Origin: Emcibacter sp.
GTDB taxonomy: Bacteria; Pseudomonadota; Alphaproteobacteria; Sphingomonadales; Emcibacteraceae
Assembly (NCBI RefSeq): GCF_963675455.1
Contig: NZ_OY776217.1
Coordinates: 1,218,001-1,282,000, forward strand
DNA length: 64,000 nt
Reading direction: 5' to 3'
Shown here: positions 36,594-46,198 of the stretch, in pieces
Position numbering within the stretch: the first letter of the stretch is position 1
Layout of the letters: each line of letters opens with the position of its first letter
Notes under the pieces: model-generated
Told to the model about the DNA's origin: nothing
What the model saw: only the letters and a program-made list of their open reading frames with translations
Databases searched by the model: none
Program-made: the position numbers and the translations under genes

Positions 36594-37574
36594 ATGGACC
36601 GTAAAAATATTATGTTGATCAAAAGCCCGAAACCTTACGATGTCACGGAAAATGAAACCACGTCACAGCGGGACTATTTCTCGCGGCGGGATTTCATTCG
36701 CGATGCCTCCCGCCTCGGCCTGATGGCCGGGGCCGCCAGCCTTGTACCGACTGGCGCACAGACGATGGAGCGGGGCAAACAGTTTGCCAATCTCGAGGCG
36801 CGGCAGAATTTTGCTCCGGGAGAGAAACTCACGCCCTATCAGGCCGTGACCACCTATAACAATTTTTATGAGTTCGGCACCGGCAAGGATGATCCGGCAA
36901 AGAACGCTCACACCCTGCAACCCCGCCCCTGGACGGTGGAGGTCGGCGGCCATGTGGACAAGCCGGGCATCTATGACGTGGACGACCTGATTAAAAACAG
37001 CCGGTTGGAGGATCGTATCTATCGGTTCCGCTGTGTCGAGGCCTGGTCCATGGTCATCCCTTGGGTGGGCATTCCGCTGGCTGATCTGATCGAGCGCTTT
37101 TCACCCACCTCGAAAGCGAAATACGTACGGTTCGAGACCCTGGTGGACAAGGAACAGATGCCGGGCCAGCGCCGCCGGGTGATAGACTGGCCCTATGTGG
37201 AGGGCCTGACCATGGCCGAGGCTATAAATCCGCTGACGCTGATGGCGGTGGGACTATATGGCGAAGTACTGCCCAACCAGAACGGCGCGCCGATCCGGCT
37301 GGTGGTGCCATGGAAATACGGATTCAAATCCATCAAATCCATTGTCAAGATCGACTTTACCGACCGGCAGCCGTTTAACAGCTGGCAGAAACTGGCGCCC
37401 CATGAATATGGCTTTTACGCCAATGTGGACCCCAATGTGGATCATCCCCGCTGGTCCCAGGCCAAGGAACGCAGGATCGGTGAATTTTTCCGCCGGGACA
37501 CGCTGCCGTTCAACGGCTATGGCGAGGAAGTGGCGCATCTGTATGCGGGCCTGAACCCGGAAAAGCTCTATTGA
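36594..37574 (+). CDS. msrP: Protein-methionine-sulfoxide reductase catalytic subunit MsrP
   Basis: This periplasmic molybdenum enzyme repairs oxidised methionines in proteins. The 326-residue product has a Tat-type signal (SRRDFIRDASRLGLMAGAASL, about residues 29-50). It has the sulfite-oxidase fold, with the Mo-ligand cysteine in YRFRCVEAWSMVIPWVG (about 144). GLYGEVLPNQNGAPIRLVVPWKYGFKSIKSI matches MsrP. It forms an operon with msrQ, whose start lies one base after its stop. The start is uncertain: ATG 36612 is also possible, as neither has a good ribosome-binding site. Confidence 0.93.
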   Translation: MDRKNIMLIKSPKPYDVTENETTSQRDYFSRRDFIRDASRLGLMAGAASLVPTGAQTMERGKQFANLEARQNFAPGEKLTPYQAVTTYNNFYEFGTGKDDPAKNAHTLQPRPWTVEVGGHVDKPGIYDVDDLIKNSRLEDRIYRFRCVEAWSMVIPWVGIPLADLIERFSPTSKAKYVRFETLVDKEQMPGQRRRVIDWPYVEGLTMAEAINPLTLMAVGLYGEVLPNQNGAPIRLVVPWKYGFKSIKSIVKIDFTDRQPFNSWQKLAPHEYGFYANVDPNVDHPRWSQAKERRIGEFFRRDTLPFNGYGEEVAHLYAGLNPEKLY

Positions 37575-37575
37575 G

Positions 37576-38199
37576 ATGAAATATGAGAAACCGCTACGGG
37601 CGGTCCTGCATATCCTCTGTCTGCTGCCGTTTGCCTGGGTGCTCTGGCAGGTCTGGCTGATGTTCAGCTATCAGCCCCACGCTCTGACCGCCAATCCATT
37701 CCAGTATATCAATCAATATACCGGGGACTGGACGATCCGGATATTGCTCCTGAGTCTGGCGGTCACGCCTCTGCGCAAGCTCCTGAAAAAGAACTGGCTG
37801 ATCAAATGGCGCCGGCCGCTCGGGCTTTATGCCTTTTTCTACGGTCTTATGCACCTCGGTAATTACCTGATCCTCGATCATTTCTTTGACTGGCCGGTGA
37901 TTTGGCAGGATCTCATCAAGCGGCCGGCCATGACCTTCGGCATGCTGGCGCTGCTGCTGATGACGCCGCTGGCGGTAACGTCGACCAGGGCCATGATCCG
38001 TCGTCTGGGCAGAAACTGGCCCCGGCTGCACAGGATGGTTTATCCGGTCGCTGTGCTGGCGGTGGTCCATAATATCATGATGGTCAAGGCAGACCTCAGG
38101 GAACCGCTGATCCATCTTTCCATCCTGGCCCTGCTGCTGGGGTATCGGCTGTACAGTAAATATCGCCCCGGACTTGTGGACAGGCTCTCTTTCTCCTAA
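37576..38199 (+). CDS. msrQ: Heme-binding membrane subunit MsrQ
   Basis: MsrQ is the 207-residue inner-membrane b-type cytochrome that passes quinone electrons to MsrP. Six hydrophobic helices are visible. Conserved histidines are in FYGLMHLGNYLILDHFF and RLHRMVYPVAVLAVVHNIMM. TPLRKLL and RPLGLYAFFY are family marks. It is tightly linked to msrP. Confidence 0.92.
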   Translation: MKYEKPLRAVLHILCLLPFAWVLWQVWLMFSYQPHALTANPFQYINQYTGDWTIRILLLSLAVTPLRKLLKKNWLIKWRRPLGLYAFFYGLMHLGNYLILDHFFDWPVIWQDLIKRPAMTFGMLALLLMTPLAVTSTRAMIRRLGRNWPRLHRMVYPVAVLAVVHNIMMVKADLREPLIHLSILALLLGYRLYSKYRPGLVDRLSFS

Positions 38200-38209
38200 T
38201 GTTTCTGTT

Positions 38210-38629
38210 ATGAAACAGACAACAGATCAACTCAGGTTCGAGACCGGCGGACGCGGTCTATATGACGTGACGAGTGCTCTTTCCCGCTGGCTTGCGGAAC
38301 AGGACATCCGCGAGGGACTTTTTACCGCCCATATCAAACATACCTCGGCCTCCCTGGTGATCCAGGAAAATGCCGATCCCGATGTCTGTTATGATCTGGA
38401 TAATTTCCTCAGCCGGCTGGTGCCGGAAAATGATCCCCATTTCCGTCATGTGGCGGAGGGCCCTGACGATATGCCTGCCCACATCAGGGCGGCCCTGACC
38501 CAGAGTCAGATTTCCCTGCCGGTGATCGACGGACGTTTCGCCCTTGGCACCTGGCAGGGAATTTATATTTTCGAACATCGGCGCCGGGCCCATAGCCGGA
38601 CCCTGGCGCTTCATGTGATCGGGGAATAA
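38210..38629 (+). CDS. yjbQ: YjbQ/UPF0047 family protein
   Basis: This is a 139-residue protein of the UPF0047 family, some members of which show weak thiamine-phosphate synthase activity in vitro. The conserved core is present: LFTAHIKHTSASLVIQENADPDV (residues about 37-60), HVAEGPDDMPAHIRAAL, and GTWQGIYIFEHRRRAHSR near the end. ATG 38210 follows msrQ by ten bases, so it is probably the third gene of that operon. A GTG-started extension inside msrQ was not adopted. The cellular role is unclear. Confidence 0.9.
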   Translation: MKQTTDQLRFETGGRGLYDVTSALSRWLAEQDIREGLFTAHIKHTSASLVIQENADPDVCYDLDNFLSRLVPENDPHFRHVAEGPDDMPAHIRAALTQSQISLPVIDGRFALGTWQGIYIFEHRRRAHSRTLALHVIGE

Positions 38630-38633
38630 TTCC

Positions 38634-39545
38634 CTAGAAGTCGTACAGAAGACCGGCCCGGGCAATGGTATCCGTGGTTTCACGGTCGGCCGGAGCGTCC
38701 TTGTCGTAAGAGATATCAAAGGAGAATTTGCTGCTCAGCGCACCGTTGATTTTCACCTTCAGGGCATTGCTGGTTTCCATCACCGTTCGGTCGCCAAATA
38801 CAATCTGGCTATTATTGGAGAATTCACTGCGCTCGTTGATGCTCCAGACAAACTCACTGGCGGCATAGGCGTTGAAACTTGATTCATAGTCTGCACCATC
38901 GAAGTTTTTGGTGAACAGCACGGTTGGACCACCTTCCACATTCCACACATACTCTTCTGTTTCCATAAGGCGATAACCGGCACCGGCGCTGGTTGTAACA
39001 CGCTCGCGGAAGGAACCGAACTGATCATTCTTATAGCCGAGGAAGCCGGTCAGATACATATGTTCGGAAAAGTCATAATCCAGCTTATAGGACAGGCCCC
39101 AGCGCTGGCGGTCCTTGACGCCGGAGTTTTTATTGAAGTCAAAAAAAGCGCCGATTCTGCTGTGATATTTTCCGTTATCCCGTTTCATTTTGCCAGCAAT
39201 ACCAAAGGACTGCTGGTCGGTGTTACCGGACGAAGTCATTACACTGAGGTCAACCTCGCCGTCCCATCCCTGGAGGCTGAAGTAGGGGTTTTGAGATTCA
39301 GGATTCTCCATCGGGGGAGCAGGCCTCAACGGCTCGGCTGCTGCCAGAATTTCTTCCGTCTGTTCGGGATTGGCGGCAACAACCAGATCAAGGACAGTCT
39401 GGAAATTGGCGCCGCTATCTGTTTTCGCGGCCTGTTGAAGAATGGCCATGACGGCCGGGTTGACTTCAGCTGAAGCCTGAAGATGTCCGACGAAAGCGCA
39501 GGACATGACTGCAGTTAATGCAATTCGCTTCACGAATTTTTCCAT
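38634..39545 (-). CDS. DUF481 outer-membrane beta-barrel protein
   Basis: The 303-residue protein has a signal peptide (residues about 1-26, ending LQASAE), then a helical periplasmic segment of about 60 residues and a barrel-like C-terminal DUF481 domain. The barrel shows alternating aromatic beta-strands (GEVDLSVMTSSGNTDQQSFGIAGKM ... YLTGFLGYKNDQFGSFRERVTTSAGAGYRL) and ends in F. These YdiY-like proteins are outer-membrane proteins of unknown function, some acid-inducible. The neighbouring YceI gene is on the same strand 39 bases upstream. Confidence 0.85.
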   Translation of the reverse strand: MEKFVKRIALTAVMSCAFVGHLQASAEVNPAVMAILQQAAKTDSGANFQTVLDLVVAANPEQTEEILAAAEPLRPAPPMENPESQNPYFSLQGWDGEVDLSVMTSSGNTDQQSFGIAGKMKRDNGKYHSRIGAFFDFNKNSGVKDRQRWGLSYKLDYDFSEHMYLTGFLGYKNDQFGSFRERVTTSAGAGYRLMETEEYVWNVEGGPTVLFTKNFDGADYESSFNAYAASEFVWSINERSEFSNNSQIVFGDRTVMETSNALKVKINGALSSKFSFDISYDKDAPADRETTDTIARAGLLYDF

Positions 39546-39584
39546 TGTTCGTGTCTTTCTGTATTTGAGTAGGAGATGAGATAC

Positions 39585-40169
39585 TTATTCTTTTACATAG
39601 GTCAGGTAAAAACTCAGTGGTACTGCCGTGCTGATAGACGGCAGACCTGCCAGTTCCTGTAACTTTTTGAGCCCGGAAAGTAAATCAAAATCCTCGGCAT
39701 CCAGGAAAATAAGTTCATGGGGAACTATCATGGCGCGATTTTCTCCCAGGCGTGTCACCAAAAGCTCGCATTCCACATTTTTCTTCTGGCCGTGCAGTTC
39801 CAGAACCAGGCTGGTTTCGATCAACTGGTTTTCACCGATTTCAAGCTCTTCGAACTGGGCGAGGTCGATCTGGCCGGCAAGAGTTGCCACCGGATACATG
39901 CCCGTATGGAACAGGAATTCGCGAATGCGTTCGTTGCGGATATCCACCCAGGTCTCCACGGAGGACAGATCAATGGTCAGGCTGATCTCTCCGGCTTCGG
40001 AAATCCGGCTGTTGACAGTGGCAAAATGGTTGCTTTCGCCTATGGTGTTTTTCTTGATCGACCCGAAAGAGAGATGGGAGTTGTCTTCTTCCAGAAGCCA
40101 GTCGGCCTGTGCCGGTCCGGTCAGGGAAAACAGAAGAACAACGCTGGTCAGTAATGTGGAGAATTTCAT
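39585..40169 (-). CDS. YceI-family periplasmic protein
   Basis: The 194-residue protein has a cleavable signal peptide (MKFSTLLTSVVLLFSLTGPAQA). A YceI lipocalin-like barrel follows (WLLEEDNSHLSFGSIKKNTIGESNHFATVNSRI ... SLTIDLSSVETWVDIRNERIREFLF). Family members bind polyisoprenoids or quinone-like lipids in the periplasm. It may be co-transcribed with the DUF481 gene downstream. Confidence 0.87.
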   Translation of the reverse strand: MKFSTLLTSVVLLFSLTGPAQADWLLEEDNSHLSFGSIKKNTIGESNHFATVNSRISEAGEISLTIDLSSVETWVDIRNERIREFLFHTGMYPVATLAGQIDLAQFEELEIGENQLIETSLVLELHGQKKNVECELLVTRLGENRAMIVPHELIFLDAEDFDLLSGLKKLQELAGLPSISTAVPLSFYLTYVKE

Positions 40170-40259
40170 GTATCGGCCCCTGAGTTTGAAGACTATTACC
40201 GGAATCTAACGTTCGGCGCAGCCAGTTGCAAGGAGATATGAATTGTTCCTGTGTCGGCG

Positions 40260-40293
40260 AAAAAAACGGGCCGGAAATAAATTCCAGCCCGAA
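40260..40293 (-). terminator. Intrinsic terminator of the beta-oxidation operon
   Basis: On the minus strand a hairpin forms between 40291-40282 and 40276-40267 (nine pairs plus one C/A mismatch). It is followed by seven Ts (40266-40260). It lies 40 bases after the fadJ-like stop codon. Confidence 0.85.
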
Positions 40294-40331
40294 GTTGTGC
40301 AGTAGGCATCAATATTATGCTGATCAGGCGA

Positions 40332-42485
40332 TCAGCTGTAAAAATTCTCGCCTTTTTCGGCTTTTTTCCTGAGCAGTGCCGGCGGCGTGAAGTGAGGGCC
40401 GAAGCGATTGGCAAGCTTGTCAGCCTCTTCACAGAATTTTTTCACGCCGATGGTATCCACCATGCTGAGGGGGCCGCCGGTCCAGGGAGCAAATCCCCAT
40501 CCGAAAATGGCGCCGATATCGGCGTCTTCCGGGGCCATCAGCACGCCTTCTTCGAGGCAGCGGATGACCTCGATGGCCTGACGGTACAGAAGCCGTTTGG
40601 TGACTTCTTCAGGATCGGGCTGGTCATCCTGGATCGGGAAATGTTCGGACAGTCCCGGCCAGAGATATTTTTTGCCGTCTTCCGGATATTCATAAAAACC
40701 ATGCCCGTTTTTCTTGCCCTTGCGTCCAAGTTCCTTGTAGAGGGTTTCCACCACCTTGTCAGACGGTTGAGCCACATAGTTATCGCCAAGCGCTTTTTTG
40801 GTGGCCATGCCCACATGATAGCTCAGTTCCAGGCTGACTTCGTCGGCCACGGCCAGCGGTCCCACGGCCATGCCGGAATAGGCGCCGCAGTTTTCGACCA
40901 GCGCCGGTTTGACGCCCTCGGCAACCATGTTGGCGGCTTCCTGGACATAGGTCGAGAAGCAGCGGCTGGTATAGAACCCGCGGCTGTCGTTGACCACGAT
41001 CGGGGTTTTCTTGATCTGGGCCACATAGTCCATGGCCTTGGCCAGGGCCACATCGCCGGTATTCTTGCCCAGAATAATTTCCACCAGCGGCATCTTGTCG
41101 ACGGGGGAGAAGAAGTGAATGCCGATGAACTGGTCTTCCCGCTTGCTCGCCTTGGCCAGCTGGGTGATCGGCAGGGTCGAGGTGTTGGAGCCGTAAATGC
41201 AGCTTTCCGGCACGACCGCCTCGGTCTTGGCGGTTACACCTGCCTTCACATCCACATCCTCGAGTACCGCTTCAATGATCAGGTCGCAGCCTTCCAGGTC
41301 GGCATAGTCGGTGGTCGGTTTGATCAGGCCGAGGATGCCGTCGGCTTTTTCCTGGCTCATTTTCTTGCGCTTGACCGCTTTTTCCAGAAGACCCGTGCTA
41401 TAGGATTTGCCTTTTTCGGCGGCTTCCTGGGTCATGTCCAGAAGCACCACCTCGATGCCGGCCATGGCGGAGACATAGGCGATGCCCGCCCCCATCATGC
41501 CGGCGCCAAGCATGCCCAGTTTTTTGGTTTTCATCTCCGGCTGGCCCTTGGGCCGGCGGACGCCTTTTTCAGCCGCCTGCTTGTTGACAAACAGGGTGCG
41601 GATCATGTTGGGCGCGACATCGCCAAGGATGAGGTCGGCAAAATATTTGCATTCCACCACAAGCGCCTTGTCCATGGGCAGCTGATGGCCTTCATAGACA
41701 CAGGACAGGATATTCAGTGTGGCCGGATATTTGCCCTTGGTTTCCTTTTTGGTCATGGCCGGTGCGCCGATGAAGGTCTGCACGATATTGGGGTCGTACA
41801 CACCCTGGCCGCCGGGAATTTTGAACTTCTTGTTGTCCCAGGGCTGTTCGGCCTTGCCGCCGTCCAGGATCCATTTTTTTGCCGCGGCAACGATCTGGTC
41901 AGCGGGCACCACTTCCTGGATCACGCCTGAGCCGAGGGCCTGCTGAGGAGTCATATTCTTGCCCTGAAGCAGATAGGGCAGGGCCATCTGGATACCCATC
42001 AGGCGAGGCAGGCGCTGGGTGCCGCCGGCGCCGGGCAGAAGCCCGACCATCACTTCCGGCAGGGCCAGCTTGATTTTTGGATTATCGGCAACGACGCGGT
42101 GGTGACATGCCAGGATGATTTCCAGTCCGCCCCCCATGGCCACGCCGTTGACGGCAGCAGCCACCGGTTTGCCACAGGTTTCCAGCGCGCGCAGGATGCG
42201 GCTCAGGCCAAAGGCCTTGTCAAAAAGTTCCTCGCGGCTGATCTTGTCCACTGCAGAGGTCATTTCCAGCATCATGGAGAGGTCCGCACCGGCGACAAAA
42301 CCTGCCGGTTTGGCCGATGTGATGACGGCGCCCTTGACGTTGTCGTCACTGCTGATTTTGCCGATCAGGCCCTCGAGGTCGGACATAAAGTCCTGGGTAA
42401 TGACATTCATGGATTTGCCGGGAACGTCAATGGCAAGCAGGGCGATGCCGTCGGCATCAACTTCATATTTGATGGTATTGGTCAT
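40332..42485 (-). CDS. fadJ: Trifunctional-type enoyl-CoA hydratase / 3-hydroxyacyl-CoA dehydrogenase
   Basis: This is a 717-residue alpha subunit of the fatty-acid oxidation complex. The N-terminal crotonase domain (about 1-200) keeps both catalytic glutamates ([12 protein letters not shown] and [20 protein letters not shown]). The NAD-binding domain starts at [22 protein letters not shown] (about 325), with [18 protein letters not shown]. The C-terminal helical domain ends in [12 protein letters not shown] 42485 (MTNTIKYE) is chosen over an upstream frame without homology. It follows the thiolase by 13 bases. The symbol is by class; fadB-type or long-chain specificity is not resolved. Confidence 0.92.
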   Translation of the reverse strand: MTNTIKYEVDADGIALLAIDVPGKSMNVITQDFMSDLEGLIGKISSDDNVKGAVITSAKPAGFVAGADLSMMLEMTSAVDKISREELFDKAFGLSRILRALETCGKPVAAAVNGVAMGGGLEIILACHHRVVADNPKIKLALPEVMVGLLPGAGGTQRLPRLMGIQMALPYLLQGKNMTPQQALGSGVIQEVVPADQIVAAAKKWILDGGKAEQPWDNKKFKIPGGQGVYDPNIVQTFIGAPAMTKKETKGKYPATLNILSCVYEGHQLPMDKALVVECKYFADLILGDVAPNMIRTLFVNKQAAEKGVRRPKGQPEMKTKKLGMLGAGMMGAGIAYVSAMAGIEVVLLDMTQEAAEKGKSYSTGLLEKAVKRKKMSQEKADGILGLIKPTTDYADLEGCDLIIEAVLEDVDVKAGVTAKTEAVVPESCIYGSNTSTLPITQLAKASKREDQFIGIHFFSPVDKMPLVEIILGKNTGDVALAKAMDYVAQIKKTPIVVNDSRGFYTSRCFSTYVQEAANMVAEGVKPALVENCGAYSGMAVGPLAVADEVSLELSYHVGMATKKALGDNYVAQPSDKVVETLYKELGRKGKKNGHGFYEYPEDGKKYLWPGLSEHFPIQDDQPDPEEVTKRLLYRQAIEVIRCLEEGVLMAPEDADIGAIFGWGFAPWTGGPLSMVDTIGVKKFCEEADKLANRFGPHFTPPALLRKKAEKGENFYS

Positions 42486-42498
42486 TGTCCTGTCTCCC

Positions 42499-43704
42499 TC
42501 ACACGCGTTCGATAATGGTGGCCGTGGCCATGCCGCCGGCCACACACAGGGTCGCAAGGGCCGTATTCTTGTCTGCCCGCTCCATTTCATCCAGGGCAGT
42601 GCCCAGGATCATGGCGCCGGTGGCGCCGAGCGGATGGCCCATGGCAATGGCGCCGCCATTGACATTGACCTGATCCGTGCCGAGCTCCATTTCCTGACAG
42701 AAGCGCAGCACCACCGAGGCGAAGGCTTCGTTGATTTCCCAGACATCAATATCAGATGTAGTCATGCCGGCCCGGGCCAGCGCCTTGCGGGCCGAAGTGC
42801 CGGGACCGGACAACATGATGGTGGGATCAATGCCGATATCGGCAAAACCGATCATTTTGGCCCGTGGTTTGAGGCCCAGCTTTTCACCCATCTCTTTTGT
42901 GCCGATGAGCATGCCGGAGGCGCCGTCGACGATGCCGGAACTGTTGCCGGCGTGATGTACATGGTTCATGCCTTCCACTTCCGGGTATTTCTGCAGGGCG
43001 ACACTGTCAAAACCAAGTTCGCCCATGTCTGTGAAGGACGCCTTGAGACCGGCGAGGTCTTCGATCGTCGTATCGGGACGCATATATTCGTCATGGTCCA
43101 GCAGGGTGAGGCCGATCTGGTCCTTTATAGGGACGACCGAGTTTTTGAAGTAGCCGTTGTCCCAGGCGTTTTTAGCCCGCTTCTGGCTGAGGATGGCATA
43201 GGCATCACATTCTTCACGACTGAAGCCGTATTTGGTGGCGATCAGGTCGGCGCTGATGCCCTGCAGGACAAAGCCGACCTTGTTGGAGACCTGTGGGTCG
43301 AACAGCCAGGCCCCGCCGTCAAAACCCATCTGCACCCGTGACATGCTTTCGACGCCGCCACCGACCATGAGGTCGGCCTGTCCGGCCATGACCCGGGCGG
43401 CAGCATAGTTTACCGCCACCAGGGCAGAGGCGCAGAAGCGGTTCACATGCATGCCCGGCACCGCATCGCCGTAGCCGGCCATATAGGCGGCAAACCGCCC
43501 GACATTGCCACCCTGTTCGCCAACGGCGGTGACGCAACCGGCCACCACATCGTCGATCAGGGCCGGGTCGAAATCATTGCGGTCCTTCAGGGCGGCGAAT
43601 ACCTGGGACAGCAGGTTGACCGGGGTCACCTCGTGCAGGCTGCCGTCCTTCTTGCCCCTGCCGCGGGGACTTCTTACATGATCGTAAATATAGGCTTCAG
43701 TCAT
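42499..43704 (-). CDS. Acetyl-CoA C-acetyltransferase (beta-ketothiolase)
   Basis: The 401-residue thiolase cleaves 3-ketoacyl-CoA to acetyl-CoA and a shortened acyl-CoA. The nucleophilic cysteine lies in [13 protein letters not shown] (about residue 90). The catalytic His is in [17 protein letters not shown] and the second Cys in [26 protein letters not shown] is the usual substrate loop. ATG 43704 ([15 protein letters not shown]) marks the family start. The gene sits between the acyl-CoA dehydrogenase (31 bases upstream) and the hydratase/dehydrogenase, so the three together carry out a complete oxidation cycle. Confidence 0.93.
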   Translation of the reverse strand: MTEAYIYDHVRSPRGRGKKDGSLHEVTPVNLLSQVFAALKDRNDFDPALIDDVVAGCVTAVGEQGGNVGRFAAYMAGYGDAVPGMHVNRFCASALVAVNYAAARVMAGQADLMVGGGVESMSRVQMGFDGGAWLFDPQVSNKVGFVLQGISADLIATKYGFSREECDAYAILSQKRAKNAWDNGYFKNSVVPIKDQIGLTLLDHDEYMRPDTTIEDLAGLKASFTDMGELGFDSVALQKYPEVEGMNHVHHAGNSSGIVDGASGMLIGTKEMGEKLGLKPRAKMIGFADIGIDPTIMLSGPGTSARKALARAGMTTSDIDVWEINEAFASVVLRFCQEMELGTDQVNVNGGAIAMGHPLGATGAMILGTALDEMERADKNTALATLCVAGGMATATIIERV

Positions 43705-43735
43705 TTTCGAATCCTTGTCGCTTTCGGGGTGAGTT

Positions 43736-45526
43736 CTAGAATGCGTCCGCATCCAGGGCCATAACCGGGTCCGCACCGGCTTCCACCTTGACCCTCAGGG
43801 CAGAGGTTTCAGGCAGCATGTTGGTGAAGAAAAAGTCCGCTGTAACCAGCTTGTTTTTCAGGAATTTCTCATCACCTTGCCCGGCAGCCAGCATGTCCAT
43901 CGCCTTTTTCGCCATGTCGGCCCAGAAATAACCCATTGTCACCAGCGCCATCAGGTTCAGGTAATAATGAGCGGCGGCTCCGGCATTGTCCGGGTTTTTC
44001 ATGCCGTTCTGCATCAGCCACATGGTAGCGGCCTGCTGGCGGCCCAGCGATTTCTCCAGCGGCGCGATATATTTCTCCAGATCGGCGTTGCCTTTGTTTT
44101 CTTCGATGAATTTCTGGATCATGGCGAAATAGGCCTTGATCGGCTCACCGCCCTTGGCCGGTAGTTTGCGACCGATCAGATCCATGGCCTGTACCCCGTT
44201 GGTGCCTTCATAGATCGGGGCAATGCGGCTGTCGCGCAGATACTGCTCCATGCCCCATTCCTTGATATAGCCGTGACCGCCATAACACTGCAGGGCCCGG
44301 CTGGCGGATTCCACGCCTTGATCGGTCATGTAGGATTTGATCACCGGAGTCATCAGCGCCATCATATCCTCGGCCTGTTCACGCACTTTTTCGTCCGGGT
44401 GATGAATGGCCATATCAAGCTGAATACCGGCCCACATGGCAAACGCCCGGGCACCCTCGATAAAGGCCCTGTTGGTCATCAGCATGCGTCGCACGTCCGG
44501 GTGAACAATGATCGGGTCCGCCTTGGCATCCGGGTTTTTCGGGCCTGTCAGGGAGCGGCCCTGGATACGGTCCTTTGCGTAATCGACCGCATTCTGCTGC
44601 GCCACTTCGGCAATTCCCAGACCCTGCAGTCCGACGCCGAGCCGCGCTTCGTTCATCATGGTGAACATGGCCCGCATGCCTTTGTTTTCCTCACCGATCA
44701 GATATCCTGTGGCGTCATCATAATTGAGCACGCAGGTGGCGTTGGAATGGATGCCCATTTTGTGCTCGATAGAGCCGCAGGAAACACCGTTGCGTTCGCC
44801 GAGGCTGCCGTCTTCATTGACCATGAATTTGGGTACGATAAACAGGCTGATGCCCTTGGTGCCTTCCGGAGCGCCTGAAATGCGGGCGAGAACCAGGTGA
44901 ATGATATTGTCGGTCAGGTCATGTTCGCCGGCGGAAATGAAAATCTTGGTGCCGGAAATTTTATAGGTGCCGTCGGCCTGGGCTTCCGCCTTGGTCCGCA
45001 GCATGCCGAGGTCGGTGCCGCAATGGGGCTCGGTCAGGTTCATGGTGGCAGCCCATTCCCCGGTCAGCATTTTAGGAAGGTAAGTGTCTTTCTGTTCCTT
45101 GCTGCCCCAATGCAGGATGGTTTCGGTGGCGCCCTTGGTCAGGCCGGAATACATGGCGAAGCCCCAGTTGGAGGAGATCATCATCTCGCTGAGGGCCAGA
45201 CCCAGAATCTGCGGCATTCCCTGTCCGCCGTATTCGGGGGTGCCGGACAGTCCCTGCCAGCCGCCTTCCACATACTGTGCATAGGCTTCCTTGAATCCTT
45301 TCGGTGTTGTTACAACGCCGTCATTCCAGCTGCAACCTTCCTCATCGCCGGACTGGTTGATGGGGAAGAAAACATTTTCCGTCAGTTTGGCCGCTTCTTC
45401 CAGAATGGCGTCGATCATGTCCGGTGTTGCTTCCTGAAAACAGGGCAGGTTGTTGTACTGCTGCAGGTTCAGATAATCGTGCATGAGAAATTTCATGTCT
45501 TCTACAGGGGCATTATACCTAGGCAT
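43736..45526 (-). CDS. Acyl-CoA dehydrogenase (large, about 600-residue type)
   Basis: This 596-residue FAD enzyme introduces the alpha-beta double bond in acyl-CoAs. It belongs to the long subgroup with an extra C-terminal domain. MNLTEPHCGTDLGMLRTKA contacts the flavin, and the catalytic glutamate is in IAPIYEGTNGVQAMDLIGRKL. The C-terminal domain extends through YYLNLMALVTMGYFWADMAKKAM. Its start overlaps the stop of the MerR regulator gene by eight bases, placing it first after the regulator in the operon. Confidence 0.93.
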   Translation of the reverse strand: MPRYNAPVEDMKFLMHDYLNLQQYNNLPCFQEATPDMIDAILEEAAKLTENVFFPINQSGDEEGCSWNDGVVTTPKGFKEAYAQYVEGGWQGLSGTPEYGGQGMPQILGLALSEMMISSNWGFAMYSGLTKGATETILHWGSKEQKDTYLPKMLTGEWAATMNLTEPHCGTDLGMLRTKAEAQADGTYKISGTKIFISAGEHDLTDNIIHLVLARISGAPEGTKGISLFIVPKFMVNEDGSLGERNGVSCGSIEHKMGIHSNATCVLNYDDATGYLIGEENKGMRAMFTMMNEARLGVGLQGLGIAEVAQQNAVDYAKDRIQGRSLTGPKNPDAKADPIIVHPDVRRMLMTNRAFIEGARAFAMWAGIQLDMAIHHPDEKVREQAEDMMALMTPVIKSYMTDQGVESASRALQCYGGHGYIKEWGMEQYLRDSRIAPIYEGTNGVQAMDLIGRKLPAKGGEPIKAYFAMIQKFIEENKGNADLEKYIAPLEKSLGRQQAATMWLMQNGMKNPDNAGAAAHYYLNLMALVTMGYFWADMAKKAMDMLAAGQGDEKFLKNKLVTADFFFTNMLPETSALRVKVEAGADPVMALDADAF

Positions 45527-45935
45527 GTTCGCGGTCTCCTACGTTCGAAATATTTTGTTCCATCATCCAGTTTTCGACAGACAGGATGATATTGTTCAGT
45601 TCTTCGATGGTTTCGTCGATATCTTTTTTCTGCTGTTCCAGGCTTTTGATTCGTTGGCGGCAGGCTTCCAGGGTTATCTGGCTTTGTTTGACTTTTCCGC
45701 CTTCCTGATAATGCATGTCGAGCACTTCGCCCATTTCCGCAATGCTGAAGCCGACTCGTTTCCCGCGGAGAATCCAGGCCAGGCGGGCCCGGTCTGCTGT
45801 GGAATAAATGCGTGTCTGTCCGTCCCGCTTTGGCGAAATGAGTTTCTGGTCCTCATAAAAGCGCAACGTCCGCGGTGTGATGCCGAATTCTTCGGACAGC
45901 TCGGAAATGCTATATGTTCGCTTTTTTTTCGTCAT
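45519..45935 (-). CDS. MerR-family regulator of beta-oxidation
   Basis: The 138-residue regulator has an N-terminal MerR HTH (TYSISELSEEFGITPRTLRFYEDQKLISPKRDGQTRIYSTADRARL) and a long coiled coil (ITLEACRQRIKSLEQQKKDIDETIEELNNII). It has no cysteine-rich metal site, so it is of the acyl-CoA-responding LiuR-like kind rather than metal-sensing. It is the first gene of the operon and overlaps the dehydrogenase gene by eight bases. A 22-base near-perfect palindrome lies 67 bases upstream of its start. ATG 45935 is chosen, with GGAA seven bases upstream. Confidence 0.87.
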   Translation of the reverse strand: MTKKKRTYSISELSEEFGITPRTLRFYEDQKLISPKRDGQTRIYSTADRARLAWILRGKRVGFSIAEMGEVLDMHYQEGGKVKQSQITLEACRQRIKSLEQQKKDIDETIEELNNIILSVENWMMEQNISNVGDREHA

Positions 45936-46001
45936 AAAACTGTTCCGGTGTTTCATTGTCGATTTTCTCGACTCAGGAAAATAAGATGGTCGGGATCATA
46001 G

Positions 46002-46023
46002 TTGACGTTTACGTAAAGGTCAA
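46002..46023. promoter_or_regulatory. Near-perfect 22-bp palindrome, candidate MerR operator
   Basis: The element runs from TTGACG at 46002 through the core TTTACGTAAA (46008-46017) to GTCAA ending at 46023. It is self-complementary at 20 of 22 positions. It lies just upstream of the MerR-led operon. The ACGTAA-type core resembles, from memory, operators of LiuR-class MerR regulators of acyl-CoA degradation. Confidence 0.65.
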
Positions 46024-46198
46024 CATAAAATGAAACGGTCGTTTTAATTTTTCCGAAGAAGATATTCGCTTCTAAAAAACACGAAACACTGAAGAATTCA
46101 CTATAAAACAAGGTAATTATTGTTTAGGATTTGGATAATATAAAAATTCAGGAATTATCCTGATGTTCCCTATACTTCAAACCTGAACAGTATATCAC

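Noticed and set aside
40317..41930. Long plus-strand open frame (537 codons) opposite the fadJ-like gene
   Set aside because: It is an antisense shadow of a well-supported coding gene. It has an abnormal His/Gly/Phe-rich composition and no homology. Similar shadows opposite uup (35300-36205) and the CoA ligase (22889-24448) were rejected for the same reason.
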